64,000 bases of DNA from contig CAVPWR010000005.1 of assembly GCA_963709555.1 (NCBI GenBank), forward strand, positions 62,001 to 126,000, given 5' to 3'. Source of the DNA: Sulfurisoma sp963709555 (lineage in GTDB: Bacteria > Pseudomonadota > Gammaproteobacteria > Burkholderiales > Rhodocyclaceae). Each line of letters opens with the position of its first letter. The stretch's first letter is position 1. The notes under the pieces were generated by a model. It was not told the origin of the DNA, ran no database searches, and saw only the letters and a list, made by a program, of their open reading frames with translations. Below are positions 17,713 to 27,009 of the stretch, piece after piece. The position numbers were made by a program, and so were the translations under genes.

Positions 17713-18218
17713 TTCAGAACCAGCGGCAGGCCGGCGGCGACGAAGGTGACACGCTCGCAGGACTCCGCCAGCGCCTGGTTGAGCCGTCCCGCCTCGTCGC
17801 GAAAGCGTCGGGCCAGCGCGTTGTCCGGCACGATGCCGAGGCCGACTTCGTTGGCGACGAGGATGATGTGGCCGGGCAGGGCGGGCAGGGTCGCGAGCAG
17901 GTCCGCGGTTTCGGTTTGCAGCAAGGAGGCATCCCCGGCCAGCATCAGGTTGGTCAGCCACAGCGTCAGGCAATCGACCACGAGGCAGCCGTCGGCGGCG
18001 GCGCCAAGACGCAGCGCCTGCGCCAGCCGCAGCGGCTCCTCGACGGTACGCCAGCCGGCGGGGCGCTCGGCGCGGTGGCGCTCGATGCGCTCGGCCATCT
18101 CCGCGTCGAGCGCCTGGGCGGTGGCGAGCCAGGTCACGGGGCGGCCCGATGCCGCCGCGCGCCGTAGCGCCAGCGCCGACTTTCCCGAACGGGCCCCGCC
18201 GAGGATCAGCTCCTTCAT
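17709..18218 (-). CDS. cobU: Bifunctional adenosylcobinamide kinase/guanylyltransferase
   Basis: This 169-residue enzyme phosphorylates adenosylcobinamide and then transfers GMP. It starts MKELILGGARSGKS, where the glycine loop is the Walker A. The catalytic-region motif WLATAQALDAEMAERIERHRAERPAGW is near residues 32-60, and VVDCLTLWLTNLM and VANEVGLGIVPDNALARRFRDEAGRLNQ follow. All are CobU hallmarks. The ATG at 18218 overlaps the btuB stop, so it should be expressed from the riboswitch-controlled transcript. It is intact. Confidence 0.93.
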   Translation of the reverse strand: MKELILGGARSGKSALALRRAAASGRPVTWLATAQALDAEMAERIERHRAERPAGWRTVEEPLRLAQALRLGAAADGCLVVDCLTLWLTNLMLAGDASLLQTETADLLATLPALPGHIILVANEVGLGIVPDNALARRFRDEAGRLNQALAESCERVTFVAAGLPLVLK

Positions 18219-20089
18219 TGCGGTTCGTAGCGCACGCCGACGAAGACGTTGGCGCCGGCCGTGGCGTAGTCGCGGCGCAGTTCGTAGCGCTTGTCGAAGA
18301 CGTTGTTGGCGCGCGCGAACAGGCTCCAGCCCTTGTCGATCGCGTACTTGCCATGGAGGTTGACGATGCCGTAGCCGCCCAGCGTCACCGTGTTGGCCTG
18401 GTCGTCGTAGCGCACGCCGGCACCGACGACTTCGCCGCCGGCCTGCCAGCGCCCGCTGCGATAGTCGGCGCCGAGCGTGCCGTAATGCTGCGCGCGATTG
18501 ACCAGCAGCTTGTCGGTGGTCTGGTCGCGCGGGTCCTGGAAGTCGAGGCTGGCCCGCAACTGCCAGTCGCCCAGGGTCGCCGATCCGGCGAGGGTGGCGC
18601 CGGTGAGCAGGGCGCGATTGACGTTGGTCGGCGTGTAGAACCACGAGCCGGGCGGTGTCTCGACCCAGTCGATGAGGTCGCGCACCTCGTTGCGGTAGAG
18701 CGTGAGCGAGAGGCGCTGCTGTGGCGTGTCGTAAACCAGCGCGGCTTCGCGGTTCTGCGAGTGCTCCGGCTGCAGCTTCGGGTTGCCCGAGCCGAAGAAG
18801 CTGGCGGGGAAGTAGAGGTCGTTGAAGGTCGGCGCCTTGAAGGCGCTGCGGACGCCGAGCATGACGCGCCAGGCCGGGGTGAATTGGTAGCCGTAGCTGA
18901 TGCCGCCGGTCGTTTCGTCGCCGAACTGCGAATTGCTGTCGCCGCGGACATTGACCTGAATGCCGTGCTTGTCGAACCAGCCCTGATAGCCGGCGAGCAG
19001 CGAGTTGATCGTGCGCTTGGTCACCGGGTAGGCGTTGGTGGAGGCGATGCGCTGGTTGAGTTGCTCCGCCGCCAGCAGCAGCTTGCCGGGGCCGAACGTG
19101 ATGTCGTTCTGCCAGACGTACTGGTCCTGGTTGGTGCGGAAGGTGTCCCTGAACTCGCGGTTGGTCGAAGGATCGAGCCGCAGGTCGGCCATGTCGTCCG
19201 TGCTGGTGCCGATGCGCAGCGTGCTGGTCCAGATTTTAGTGAACTGGTTGCGCAGGTAGAGGCCGCCGCTTTGCACGGTCTGGCGCGTCTTCGAATCGTA
19301 GTTGGCGGTGCAGGTGAAGTAGAAGGGATCGCACTGCTGCGCATCCTTCTGCGTGGTGCCGTCGGAGTGGAGCAGGCTGCCGCCGAACTCGTGGCCGGGC
19401 GCCAGGTACAGGGCGAAGCTGCCGGACAGGTTGGTGTTCTGGTAGCCGTCGCGATCGGCGTTGTAGCTGATGTTCCGGTCGTTGGTGATGGCGTTGAAGC
19501 CCTGGGTGTCGATGAAGCCGGCCTGCAGGTTGAAGCGCCCGCCCTCGGTCTGGCCGCCGATGCCGGCGCTGCCCTGCCAGGTGTTGTAGGTGCCGTAGCC
19601 CAGGCTGAAGTTCGGGGCGATCGGCCCGCTGCCGCGCCGGGTGAAGATCTGGATGACGCCGCCGATGGCGTCGGAACCGTAGAGGCTGGAGGCCGGGCCG
19701 CGCAGGATCTCGACCCGGTCGATCGCCGACAGCGGCAGGTGTTCGAGCGCCGCGGTGCCGAGGGTGGCCGAGCCGACCCGCATGCCGTCGATCAGGACCA
19801 GGGTGTGTGCGCCGCTCGCGCCGCGAATGAATACCGTGGCCGGTTGGCCGGGGCCGCCGGTGGTGGAGATTTCGAGGCCGGGCTGCGCTTGCAGCAACTC
19901 GACCAGGGTACTCTGGCCGGCGCGCTGCACATCCTCGCGCGAGATGACGCTCATATCGCTGAGCGATTCGGCTGCGCGCGTCTGCTGGCGGGTGCCGGTG
20001 ACGACGATGGCCGCGTCGTCGGCGGCGGATACTGCAAAGGTCTGGAAAAGTGCGAGCGCGACGGCGGCGCCCTTGAAGGTGCGAGACAT
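18215..20089 (-). CDS. btuB: TonB-dependent vitamin B12 receptor BtuB
   Basis: This 624-residue outer-membrane receptor starts at the ATG at 20089 with a signal peptide, MSRTFKGAAVALALFQTFAVSA. It is followed by a TonB box-like IVVTGTR. The plug domain has VSREDVQRAGQSTLVELLQAQPGLEI and VEILRGPASSLYGSDAIGGVIQIFTRRG, which is conserved in BtuB. The barrel ends with a C-terminal aromatic-rich strand (ANVFVGVRYEPQ). A cobalamin riboswitch sits directly upstream, and cobU and btuF follow with overlaps. Binding of B12 rather than another chelate is supported by this context. Confidence 0.92.
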   Translation of the reverse strand: MSRTFKGAAVALALFQTFAVSAADDAAIVVTGTRQQTRAAESLSDMSVISREDVQRAGQSTLVELLQAQPGLEISTTGGPGQPATVFIRGASGAHTLVLIDGMRVGSATLGTAALEHLPLSAIDRVEILRGPASSLYGSDAIGGVIQIFTRRGSGPIAPNFSLGYGTYNTWQGSAGIGGQTEGGRFNLQAGFIDTQGFNAITNDRNISYNADRDGYQNTNLSGSFALYLAPGHEFGGSLLHSDGTTQKDAQQCDPFYFTCTANYDSKTRQTVQSGGLYLRNQFTKIWTSTLRIGTSTDDMADLRLDPSTNREFRDTFRTNQDQYVWQNDITFGPGKLLLAAEQLNQRIASTNAYPVTKRTINSLLAGYQGWFDKHGIQVNVRGDSNSQFGDETTGGISYGYQFTPAWRVMLGVRSAFKAPTFNDLYFPASFFGSGNPKLQPEHSQNREAALVYDTPQQRLSLTLYRNEVRDLIDWVETPPGSWFYTPTNVNRALLTGATLAGSATLGDWQLRASLDFQDPRDQTTDKLLVNRAQHYGTLGADYRSGRWQAGGEVVGAGVRYDDQANTVTLGGYGIVNLHGKYAIDKGWSLFARANNVFDKRYELRRDYATAGANVFVGVRYEPQ

Positions 20090-20207
20090 GAAAACTCCCT
20101 GACGGCTGCGTCCCCGCAAGCCGGTGGTTGGCGGACAAGAGAAACGCGCAGGGAGGATGCTCGATCGGTGCCACGACAGCGCCGAACGCCGCTTCCCCGC
20201 AGCGCTT

Positions 20208-20400
20208 CCAACGACTGTCCGTGGCCGGTCTCCGGGCTCGGAAGTCTTGATTCGTCGCCTTCCCGGGATGACTCCCAGTGGCATCGTGACGCATCCACAC
20301 TTCCTTACCGTTGCGGGGGCAGCACAGGTATCGCACCTGTTTCCCGTTTCACCCTGCGGCCGCGTTTGCACGCGCCGTCCGGGCACCGCGGACAGGCACG
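20208..20400 (-). promoter_or_regulatory. Cobalamin riboswitch upstream of btuB
   Basis: Reading the minus strand, the leader contains the ordered elements of the class: gaaacgggaaacaggtgcg, the core tgctgcccccgcaacggtaa, then gccactggg, gggaaggcg and gagcccggagaccggcc. These are the conserved B12-aptamer blocks, including the B12 box. About 120 nt separate the aptamer from the btuB start. AdoCbl binding normally blocks translation or transcription of btuB. Confidence 0.93.
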
Positions 20401-20401
20401 C

Positions 20402-20430
20402 AGTATAGCAACGCGGCCGGCAGGGTTTTG
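20402..20430 (-). promoter_or_regulatory. Putative btuB promoter
   Basis: The reverse complement has a good -10, TATACT (20402-20407), placed just upstream of the riboswitch. The -35 at the expected spacing is weak. The position fits transcription starting at about 20396. Confidence 0.45.
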
Positions 20431-20516
20431 AATGGATGCATTCTTTTCTCGGATTTACCTTAACTCAGCCACCTTACTTCTTGACTGAAAGGGAATTTTC
20501 TAAGAAACTTATAAAG

Positions 20517-20711
20517 ATGGATGGCGACGTCACCGCTCTCGAAACCAAGCTCGACCAGTTTCTCTCGCACTTTCAGCAGCTGCGCGAGGAGAACAACGTA
20601 TTGCGCGAGCGCGTCGCCGGACTCGAGGGTGAGAAGCAGTCGCTGACCGACAAGATGCAGAGCGCGCGCATCCGTCTCGAAGCGCTGATGGAGCGCCTGC
20701 CCGAGCAATGA
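20517..20711 (+). CDS. ZapB-like coiled-coil cell division protein (TIGR02449 type)
   Basis: This short protein of 64 residues starts from MDGDVTALETKLDQFLSHF. It is almost entirely a coiled coil with the heptad-rich segment LREENNVLRERVAGLEGEKQSLTDKM. Such proteins are commonly encoded directly before zapA and are thought to help organise the FtsZ ring. The open frame extends 27 codons upstream, but that part is AT-rich leader, so I prefer the ATG at 20517. It is followed by an 80-bp gap and zapA. Confidence 0.8.
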   Translation: MDGDVTALETKLDQFLSHFQQLREENNVLRERVAGLEGEKQSLTDKMQSARIRLEALMERLPEQ

Positions 20712-20790
20712 CAACAATGGCCCCCCACGCGCGCAACATCCGCTTGCTGCCCCCCACCGGGGAGCGACCGCTCACTTGGGGCGGCCCGGC
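20712..20790. repeat. Short intergenic GC-run sequence between zapB-like gene and zapA
   Basis: It contains cttgctgccccccaccgggg and cacttggggcggcccggc. This resembles the C/G-run spacer found between genes of many Burkholderiales. No gene or promoter is evident. It may be a dispersed repeat. Confidence 0.35.
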
Positions 20791-21096
20791 GTGAGCGCAC
20801 CCACCCTCGACATCAAGTTGCTGGGCAAGGAATATCGCGTCGCCTGCCCGCCCGAGGAACGCGAATCGCTGCAGGCCGCCGTTCGGCTGCTCGACGAGCG
20901 CATGAATGAGATGGCGGCGAAGAGCAAGAGCACGGGCGAGCGCCTGGCGGTGATGGCCGCGCTCAACCTGGCACATGAGATGCTGTCCCAAAAAAATCCG
21001 CACGCAAGCGTTGACAGGCACGATCTAAAGCGGAGAATCGGTGCCATGGAAGCGCGCCTGGACGAGGCTCTGGCCCAACAGGAGAAGTTGTTCTAG
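20791..21096 (+). CDS. zapA: Cell division protein ZapA
   Basis: This protein of about 101 residues starts from a GTG (VSAPTLDIKLLGKEYRVACPPEERESL), the conserved ZapA N-terminal head. It is followed by LLDERMNEMAAKSKSTGERLAVMAALNLAHEML and a C-terminal coiled coil. ZapA cross-links FtsZ protofilaments at midcell. The open frame runs five codons further upstream to an ATG in spacer-like sequence, which is less likely. It lies just before the 6S RNA gene, the usual arrangement in proteobacteria. Confidence 0.9.
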   Translation: MSAPTLDIKLLGKEYRVACPPEERESLQAAVRLLDERMNEMAAKSKSTGERLAVMAALNLAHEMLSQKNPHASVDRHDLKRRIGAMEARLDEALAQQEKLF

Positions 21097-21125
21097 CTGC
21101 GACACAATTGCAGCACGCGCTCGTG

Positions 21126-21305
21126 AATCCCCTGCAGTGTTCGCCAAGGCCGTAGAACTCCTTGAACCAATGTCCACGCGACACGGTCGCTGCCCAATGA
21201 CGCCGCTGTTGTGAGCGCTTCCTCGCGAAGCGCACCTGATGCGGCAGGAACGCGGCCTCCCTGAACCCAGGTTCAGGATGCCGGCCTAGCGGCACAGGCG
21301 GGGGA
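21126..21305 (+). ncRNA. ssrS: 6S RNA
   Basis: The roughly 180-nt stretch directly after zapA has the closing stem (cccctg at the 5' side pairing with caggcgggg at the 3' side), a large central region and the 3'-half segment ctgaacccaggttcag and gccggcctagcggcac. This is the layout of betaproteobacterial 6S RNA. 6S RNA sequesters sigma-70 RNA polymerase in stationary phase. Exact ends are estimated. Confidence 0.8.
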
Positions 21306-21343
21306 CCTCAAAGTCACTGCGTCCGCACGGACGCAGTGCGGAA

Positions 21344-21381
21344 GGCGCGAAAGCCGTTTACGGTTTTCGCGCTTTCTTTTT
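21344..21381. terminator. Intrinsic terminator after 6S RNA and at the end of the C39 peptidase gene
   Basis: The stem gcgcgaaagccg / cggttttcgcgc with a TTTA loop is followed on the plus strand by ctttcttttt. It would stop transcription from zapA/6S and overlaps the last codons of the convergent minus-strand gene. Confidence 0.75.
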
Positions 21382-22374
21382 GCCCTTGCTCGCGGAAGGC
21401 GGCACTGGCATTGCGGCGATCCGCTGCTCGATGGTCGCGAGCGTCTCACGCGATGTCGCCAGCTGCGGGCCGCCGAGGTCGACGGCGCGCCGTGCCGGTT
21501 CCAGCGCCTCGCGCCATCGCCCCAGGTCGCCCAGCGTCTGCGCCAGGTTGTTGAAGGCGGCGGCGTCGGCGGGTCTGGCCAGCGAGGCGCGGCGGAAGGC
21601 ATCGGCGGCCGGAGCGAGTTGTCCCTGTGCGTGCAAGGAGTTGCCCAGGCCCATCAGGGCGACGAAACTCTCGGGCCAGCGCACCAGCATGGCAGCATAG
21701 GCCTGCCTGGCTTCCGCGGCGTAGCCAAGGCGCTCGAACGCCGCGACGGCAGCGCCGTAGCTGTTTTCTGTCGCGGTGGCCGGCAGTCGCCCCGGCGGCA
21801 TCGCCACCATCGCCCAGTAATTGCTGTCGCGCCAGAAGAAGTCGAGGGGTGCCAGCGGCAGGCGTTTTCGCGGCTGCGTGCCTGAGCGCAGCAGCACCTC
21901 GCCCTTGTCGAGGTCATAGCCGACGACGACCGCGTAGTGCCAGAAGGGCACCATCCTTATCCCCGTGTTCTGCAGCGCGATCACCGGGTTGCCCGCGGCG
22001 ACTTCGCGCAGCACGTCGACGAGGCTGGGAGCGAGTTGATAGGCAATGTGATGGTTACGTCGCGCGGCCGCCAGCATCTCGACCTGCAGGCTGCCCTGGC
22101 GACCCGGCAGATAGACCTGTTCCGCCAGGGCCTCCTGGGTAACGTTGGTGCCGGTGGCGGCAAGCACCGTCGCCAGCGCGGCAGGGCCGCAGTGGTGCTC
22201 CTCCTGCGGGAAGAAGGGCACCTCGGTGAGTTCCACCTTGCGCGGCAATTGGCCCTGGGCTGCGCGCAGGGCCTCCACCTGTGGCAGGCCGGCGCAGCCG
22301 GACAGCAGGGCGGCCGCCAAAAGCAGAAGGCCCGCAACGCGGGCCCTCGGCAGATGAAATGCAATGGCGATCAA
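21358..22374 (-). CDS. PA2778-type C39 cysteine peptidase lipoprotein with TPR repeats
   Basis: I read the start at a TTG (22374) that overlaps the stop of the upstream gene. An open frame exists back to 22434. The N-terminus holds a lipoprotein signal with lipobox LLSGC. The C39-like domain has the catalytic Cys in FFPQEEHHCGPAALATVLAA and the His in FWHYAVVVGYD. The C-terminal third contains TPR-like helices (YGAAVAAFERLGYAAEARQAYAAML and following), then a basic KGKKKARKP tail. The family is usually paired with a PA2779-type gene, as here. The substrate is unknown. Confidence 0.82.
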   Translation of the reverse strand: MIAIAFHLPRARVAGLLLLAAALLSGCAGLPQVEALRAAQGQLPRKVELTEVPFFPQEEHHCGPAALATVLAATGTNVTQEALAEQVYLPGRQGSLQVEMLAAARRNHHIAYQLAPSLVDVLREVAAGNPVIALQNTGIRMVPFWHYAVVVGYDLDKGEVLLRSGTQPRKRLPLAPLDFFWRDSNYWAMVAMPPGRLPATATENSYGAAVAAFERLGYAAEARQAYAAMLVRWPESFVALMGLGNSLHAQGQLAPAADAFRRASLARPADAAAFNNLAQTLGDLGRWREALEPARRAVDLGGPQLATSRETLATIEQRIAAMPVPPSASKGKKKARKP

Positions 22375-22727
22375 CGGTAGTAGAAATACCACATTGCCCA
22401 CACGATCACTATGACTGCGGCCGCGACTGCCCAAGGGCTGGCGGCACCCGCAGGCTGCGCCTGAATCTGGCCGGCGAGGCGGGAGACTTCCTCGTCGGTC
22501 ATGGCCGCGACGCGATCCGTGGCGCTTTCGGGCGAAATGCCCATGCTCTGCAACTGCGACTGCACGTCGGCGCGGGCAAGGTAAGTATTGACCTGGCCGC
22601 GGGCATCCTGTTGCTGGGCGGTGACGACCTGGTCGGTCGAGATCATCCCGGCATGGCTGGAGAACGGCATGGCCAGCATGCAGAGGATCAAGAGGCGACT
22701 GACGATTTTCATGAATGAACTCGGCAT
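22371..22727 (-). CDS. PA2779-type small membrane-anchored protein
   Basis: This 118-residue protein has a signal peptide (IVSRLLILCMLAMPFSSHA), a central helical region (TYLARADVQSQLQSMGISPESATDRVAAMTDEEVSRLAGQI) and a C-terminal transmembrane helix ending in AMWYFYYR. This matches the PA2779 family. A good ribosome binding site (gggag) stands 6 bp before the ATG at 22727. The stop overlaps the TTG start of the C39 gene, so the two are co-translated. The function is not known. Confidence 0.82.
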   Translation of the reverse strand: MPSSFMKIVSRLLILCMLAMPFSSHAGMISTDQVVTAQQQDARGQVNTYLARADVQSQLQSMGISPESATDRVAAMTDEEVSRLAGQIQAQPAGAASPWAVAAAVIVIVWAMWYFYYR

Positions 22728-22880
22728 GGCATGCTCCCTTTCTTGTTCAGGTTATTTAACGTTCACTGCGGAGCGCCTATCTGGTTCCCGCAGATTCCAC
22801 TCTAGTGCTGCCGCGCGCGAGGGTCAAGCACATTCACCTGTAAGATTGACGCCGGACAAATTGTTGGACGGCAATATTCC

Positions 22881-23342
22881 ATGCGCTACTGGCTGATGAA
22901 GAGCGAACCCGAGGTCGTGGGCATCGACCACGTGCTGGCCATGCCCGGACAGACGGTCGACTGGTGGGGTGTGCGCAACTATCAGGCACGCAATTTCATG
23001 CGCGACCAGATGTCGGTCGGCGACAAGGTCTTCTTCTACCATTCGAACTGCAAGGAGCCGGGCATCGCCGGGCTGGCCGAGGTGGCGCAGAAGGCCTACC
23101 CGGATCGCACCCAGTTCGATCCGGCAAGCCCTTATTTCGACCCGAAGTCTTCGCCGGAAAACCCGCGCTGGGTGAACGTCGATGTGCGGGTGACGAAAAA
23201 GACGCGTCTGGTGAGCCTCGCCGAACTGCGCACCCATCCCGAGCTCGCCCGCATGCGCATCCTGCAGCGCGGCAACCGGCTGTCGATCACGCCGGTCGAT
23301 CCGGCGGAGTGGGAGTTCATCGTCAAGCGGCTGATGAAATGA
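22881..23342 (+). CDS. EVE domain-containing protein
   Basis: This intact 153-residue protein opens with MRYWLMKSEPEVVGIDHV and has the core motifs VDWWGVRNYQARNFMRDQMSVGDKVFFYHSNC and GIAGLAEV. These are diagnostic of the EVE fold, which is related to PUA/YTH domains that bind modified bases. The C-terminal LRTHPELARMRILQRGNRLSITPV is also conserved. Its stop overlaps the start of the TauE-like gene. The cellular ligand is unknown. Confidence 0.9.
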   Translation: MRYWLMKSEPEVVGIDHVLAMPGQTVDWWGVRNYQARNFMRDQMSVGDKVFFYHSNCKEPGIAGLAEVAQKAYPDRTQFDPASPYFDPKSSPENPRWVNVDVRVTKKTRLVSLAELRTHPELARMRILQRGNRLSITPVDPAEWEFIVKRLMK

Positions 23343-24144
23343 CGGACCTGGCTGCTGGCCTACCTCGGGCTGGGCATCTTCGCCGGCTTCGTCGCCGGCC
23401 TGTTCGGCGTCGGCGGCGGCCTGACCATCGTGCCGCTGCTGTTCATGGTCTTCACGGCGCAGAACTTTCCGCTCGAGCACACCATGCACCTCGCGCTGGG
23501 TACCTCGATGGCGACCATCGTGTTCACCTCGATCTCCAGCATGCGCGCCCACCACAGCCACGGCGCGGTGCGCTGGGACATCGTCAAGGTCTTCGCGCCG
23601 GGGCTGATCGTCGGCACGCTGCGGCGGCTCCTTCATCGCCACCTGGGTGCCGACGCGGCCGCTGGCGATGGTGTTCACCGCCATCGTCTATTACGCCGCC
23701 ATCCAGATGATGCTCGACTTCAAGCCGAAGCCGCACCGCGCGTTGCCGGGCGGCATCGGCATGTTCGTCGCCGGCGGCGGCATCGGCGTGGTGTCGAGCC
23801 TGGTCGCCGCCGGCGGCGGCTTCCTCTCGATTCCCTTCATGGTTTTCTGCAACGTGGCGATCCACCAGGCCGTCGGCACCTCGGCGGCGCTCGGCTTCCC
23901 GATCGCCGTGGCCGGCACCGTCGGCTACATCCTCAGCGGCATGAAGGTGACGGGGCTACCCGAGTATTCGCTCGGCTATATCTACCTGCCGGCCTTCGTC
24001 GGCGTGGTGGCGATGAGCATGCTGATCGCGCCGCTCGGCGCGAAGACCGCGCACAGCCTGCCGGTGAAGAAGCTCAAGCGCGCCTTCGGCGGCTTCCTCG
24101 CGCTGCTCGCGACGAAAATGCTGCACGGGCTGCTGACGGGCTGA
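23339..24144 (+). CDS. TauE/SafE (TSUP) family sulfite exporter-like protein (frameshifted)
   Basis: Repaired, the protein has about 267 residues and eight hydrophobic helices in two halves. Each half has the family repeat: GIFAGFVAGLFGVGGGLTIVP and GIGVVSSLVAAGGGFLSIPFM. Two extra bases, near 23344 (just after the start codon) and near 23622, break the frame. TSUP proteins export sulfite, sulfonates or related small anions. It overlaps the EVE stop and converges with matB. The substrate is not determinable. Confidence 0.8.
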
Positions 24145-24145
24145 G

Positions 24146-25666
24146 CTATTTCCCGGAGTATTCGTTCGCGCAGCAGGTTCTTCTGCACCTTGCCCATGGC
24201 GTTGCGCGGCAGGTCGTCGACGAGGAAGACGCGCTTGGGCACCTTGAAGTTGGCGAGTTCGGCCTTCACCGCGGCGACGATGCCGGCCTCGGTCAGCGCT
24301 GCGCCGGCCGCGTTCTTCTGCCGCACCACCACGGCGGTCACGGCCTCGCCGAAGTCGGGATGGGGCAGGCCGATCACGGCCGACTCGGCCACGCCGGGCA
24401 GCGCGTCGATCAGTTCCTCGATCTCCTTCGGGTAAACGTTGAGGCCGCCGGTGATGACCAGGTCCTTCGAGCGGCCGCTGATGACGACGTAGCCGTCGGC
24501 ATCCCACGAGCCCATGTCGCCGGTCCGGAAGAAGCCGTCGGCGGTGAATTCCTCTTTCGTCTTCTCCGGCATCCGCCAGTAGCCGACGAAGACATTGGCG
24601 CCGCGCACCTGGATGCCGCCGATCTTGCCGGCCTTCACCGGCTGCGTCGCTCGAGTGCCGACGATGCGCACCTCGGTGCCGGGCAGCGGGAAGCCGACCG
24701 TGCCGCCGCGCCGTTCGCCCTCATAGGGATTGGAGGTGAACATGCCGCCCTCGGTCATGCCGTAGCGTTCGAGGATCGTGTGACCGGTACGCGTGCGGAA
24801 TTCGTCGAAGGTCTCCTTGAGCAGCGGCGCCGAGCCGGAGACGAAGAGGCGCACCTTGCGGCAGGTGTCGCGGCCAAAGCCCGGTTCGAGCAGCAGCCGC
24901 ACGTAGTAGGTCGGCACGCCCATCATGACCGTGGCCTGAGGCAGCAGCGCCAGCGCGCGCTGCGGGCATCGAACTTCGGCTCCCACAACATGGCCGAGCC
25001 GTTGAGCAGGCTGGTGTGGCAGGCGACGAACAGGCCATGGACGTGGAAGATCGGCAGCATGTGCAGTAGCACGTCGCCCTTGCGGAAGTGCCAGTAGGCA
25101 TGCAACGTCTTCGCGTTGGCGCCGAGGTTGCCGTGGCTCAGCATCGCGCCCTTGGAGCGGCCGGTGGTGCCCGAGGTGTAGAGGATGGCGGCGAGGTCGG
25201 CATCCTTGCGCGCGACCGTCTTGAAGGCGTCGGCATGCGGCGTCGGCGGCGTCGATCAGCGAGCCGCGTCCGGCATCGTCGAGTTCCAGCACATGCGGCA
25301 CGCCGGCCTTGCGCCGCCACCTCGTCGGCCAGCGCCCGCATCTGCGGCCGGCAGACGAACAGGCCGGGCTTGGCGTCGGCAAGAAAGTACTCGAGCTCGT
25401 GGCGCTGGTAGGCCGGGTTGAGCGGCAGGAAGACCATGCCGGCGCGCAGGGCGGCGAGATAGAGCACCAGCGCCTCGGCGCTCTTCTCCACCTGAGCAGC
25501 GACGCGGTCGCCCGGCTTGAGGCCGAGCGCTGACGATCAGGTTGGCGATGCGGCCCGAGGCGCGTTCGATGTCGCCGTAGGTCCAGACGCGGCCGTCGGG
25601 CAGGATCAGGCAGGGTGCGGCGGGATCCTTGGGGAAATGCCGGGCGAGGAGGGCGTACAGATTCAT
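24146..25666 (-). CDS. matB: Malonyl-CoA synthetase MatB (frameshifted)
   Basis: This acyl-adenylate-forming enzyme makes malonyl-CoA from malonate, ATP and CoA. It starts MNLYALLARHFPKDPAAPCLI. After repair of breaks near 25530, 25305, 25250 and 24960 it shows the P-loop YTSGTTGRSKGAM, MLPIFHVHGLFVA, MMGVPTYYVRLL, ILERYGMTEGGM and GYVVISGRSKDLVITGGLNVYPKEIE. The final Lys region PRNAMGKVQKNLLRE holds the catalytic lysine. A last break near 24165 probably hides the true end, EEYSGK and stop. Unrepaired, the frame would run deep into the convergent gene. It is the last gene of the mat operon. Confidence 0.85.
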
Positions 25667-25670
25667 GGGT

Positions 25671-27009
25671 TCATTTGACGTTCTGCGGCAGCCACATGGC
25701 GATTTCGGGGAAGACGGCGAGCAGGAAGATCGCCAGCACCATCAGGCCGATGAAGGGCATGGTGCCCCAGATGATGTCGCGCAGCTTGATGTCCGGCGCG
25801 ATGGAGTTGATGACGAAGAGGTTGAGGCCGACGGGCGGATGGATCAGCCCCATTTCCATCAGGACGGTCATGACCACGCCGAACCAGACGAGGTCGATGC
25901 CGTGCGCCTTGAGCGCCGGCAGGATGATGGGCGTCACCATGAGGATGATGGCCACCGGCGGCAGGAAGAAGCCGAGCACCACGAGAAGCACGCAGCTGGC
26001 GACGAAAAAGCCCCACTTGCCCAGCGGCAGGGCGACCAGCCATTGCGCCACTTCCTGCGTGATGTGCAGGTAGCTCATCACATAGGTGTAGAGGAAGCTG
26101 GTGGCGATGATCATCATCACCATGGTCGATTCGCGCACCGTGCCGCCGAGGATGGCCTTCATGTCCTCCCAGCGCCAGCACTTGTAGATCACGATCACCA
26201 TCAGCAGCGAGAAGAAGGCGCCGATGCCGGCGACTTCCGACGGCGTGGCCCAGCCGCCATAGAGCGCGACCATGATGACGACGATGACGGCGATGAAGGG
26301 GGCCAGCCGCGGCAGGGTCTCGAACTTCTCGCGCCAGGTGAAGCTTTCCTCGCGCAGGATCTCGCGCGTGGCGCCCGACTCGTCGCCGGCGAGCACGCGG
26401 GCCTTCTCCTGGCGGAAGCGGTAGACCACCCAGACGGCGAACAGCGCGGTGAGCAGCAGGCCCGGACCGACGCCGGCCATGAACAGCTTGCCGATCGACT
26501 GCTCGGTGACGACGCCGTAGAGGATCAGCGTCAGCGAGGGCGGGATCAGGATGCCCAGCGTGCCGCCGGCGGCGATGATGCCGGCGGCCAGCGCCGGCGA
26601 GTAGCCGCGCTTCCGCATCTCCGGGATGCCCGAGGAGCCGATGGCCGAGCAGGTGGCCGGGCTGGAGCCGCACATCGCGGCGAACACCGAGCAGGCCATG
26701 CACGTTGGCGACGCCGAGGCCGCCGGGGATGCGCCCCATCCAGCGGTTGAGCGAGGAATAGAGGTCGCCGCCGGCGCGCGACTTGCCGATGGCCGCGCCC
26801 ATCAGCACGAACAGCGGGATGGTCAGCAGCACGAAGTTGTCGAGTTCCGAGTAGAGCGTCTCGGCGACCAGGCCGACCGTTTCGGCCGGCATGTAGATCA
26901 GCATGAAGGTCAGCGCCACGCCGCCGACGGCGAAGGCGATGGGCATGCCCGAGAACAGGGCGATGAAGGTGACGATGCCGAAGAGCACGCCGATCTGCAG
27001 GGTGCTCAT
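25671..27009 (-). CDS. dctM: TRAP transporter large permease DctM (frameshifted)
   Basis: This integral membrane protein of about 445 residues and roughly 12 helices is the main transport subunit of a TRAP system. Conserved stretches are LFSGMPIAFAVGGVALTFML, VLLTIPLFVLMGAAIGKS, GGTLGILIPPSLTLILYGVVTEQSIGKLFMAGVGPGLLL and GLIHPPVGLNLFVINSI. One extra base near 26700, in the GLGVANV-MACSVFAAM stretch, breaks the frame. The ATG at 27009 overlaps the dctQ stop. Given the flanking matA and matB genes, the substrate is most likely malonate. Confidence 0.88.

Noticed and set aside
18149..20431. A 760-codon open frame opposite btuB
   Set aside because: It is an antisense shadow caused by high GC. 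The minus strand encodes a complete BtuB with signal peptide, plug and barrel, while the plus-strand translation has no family features.
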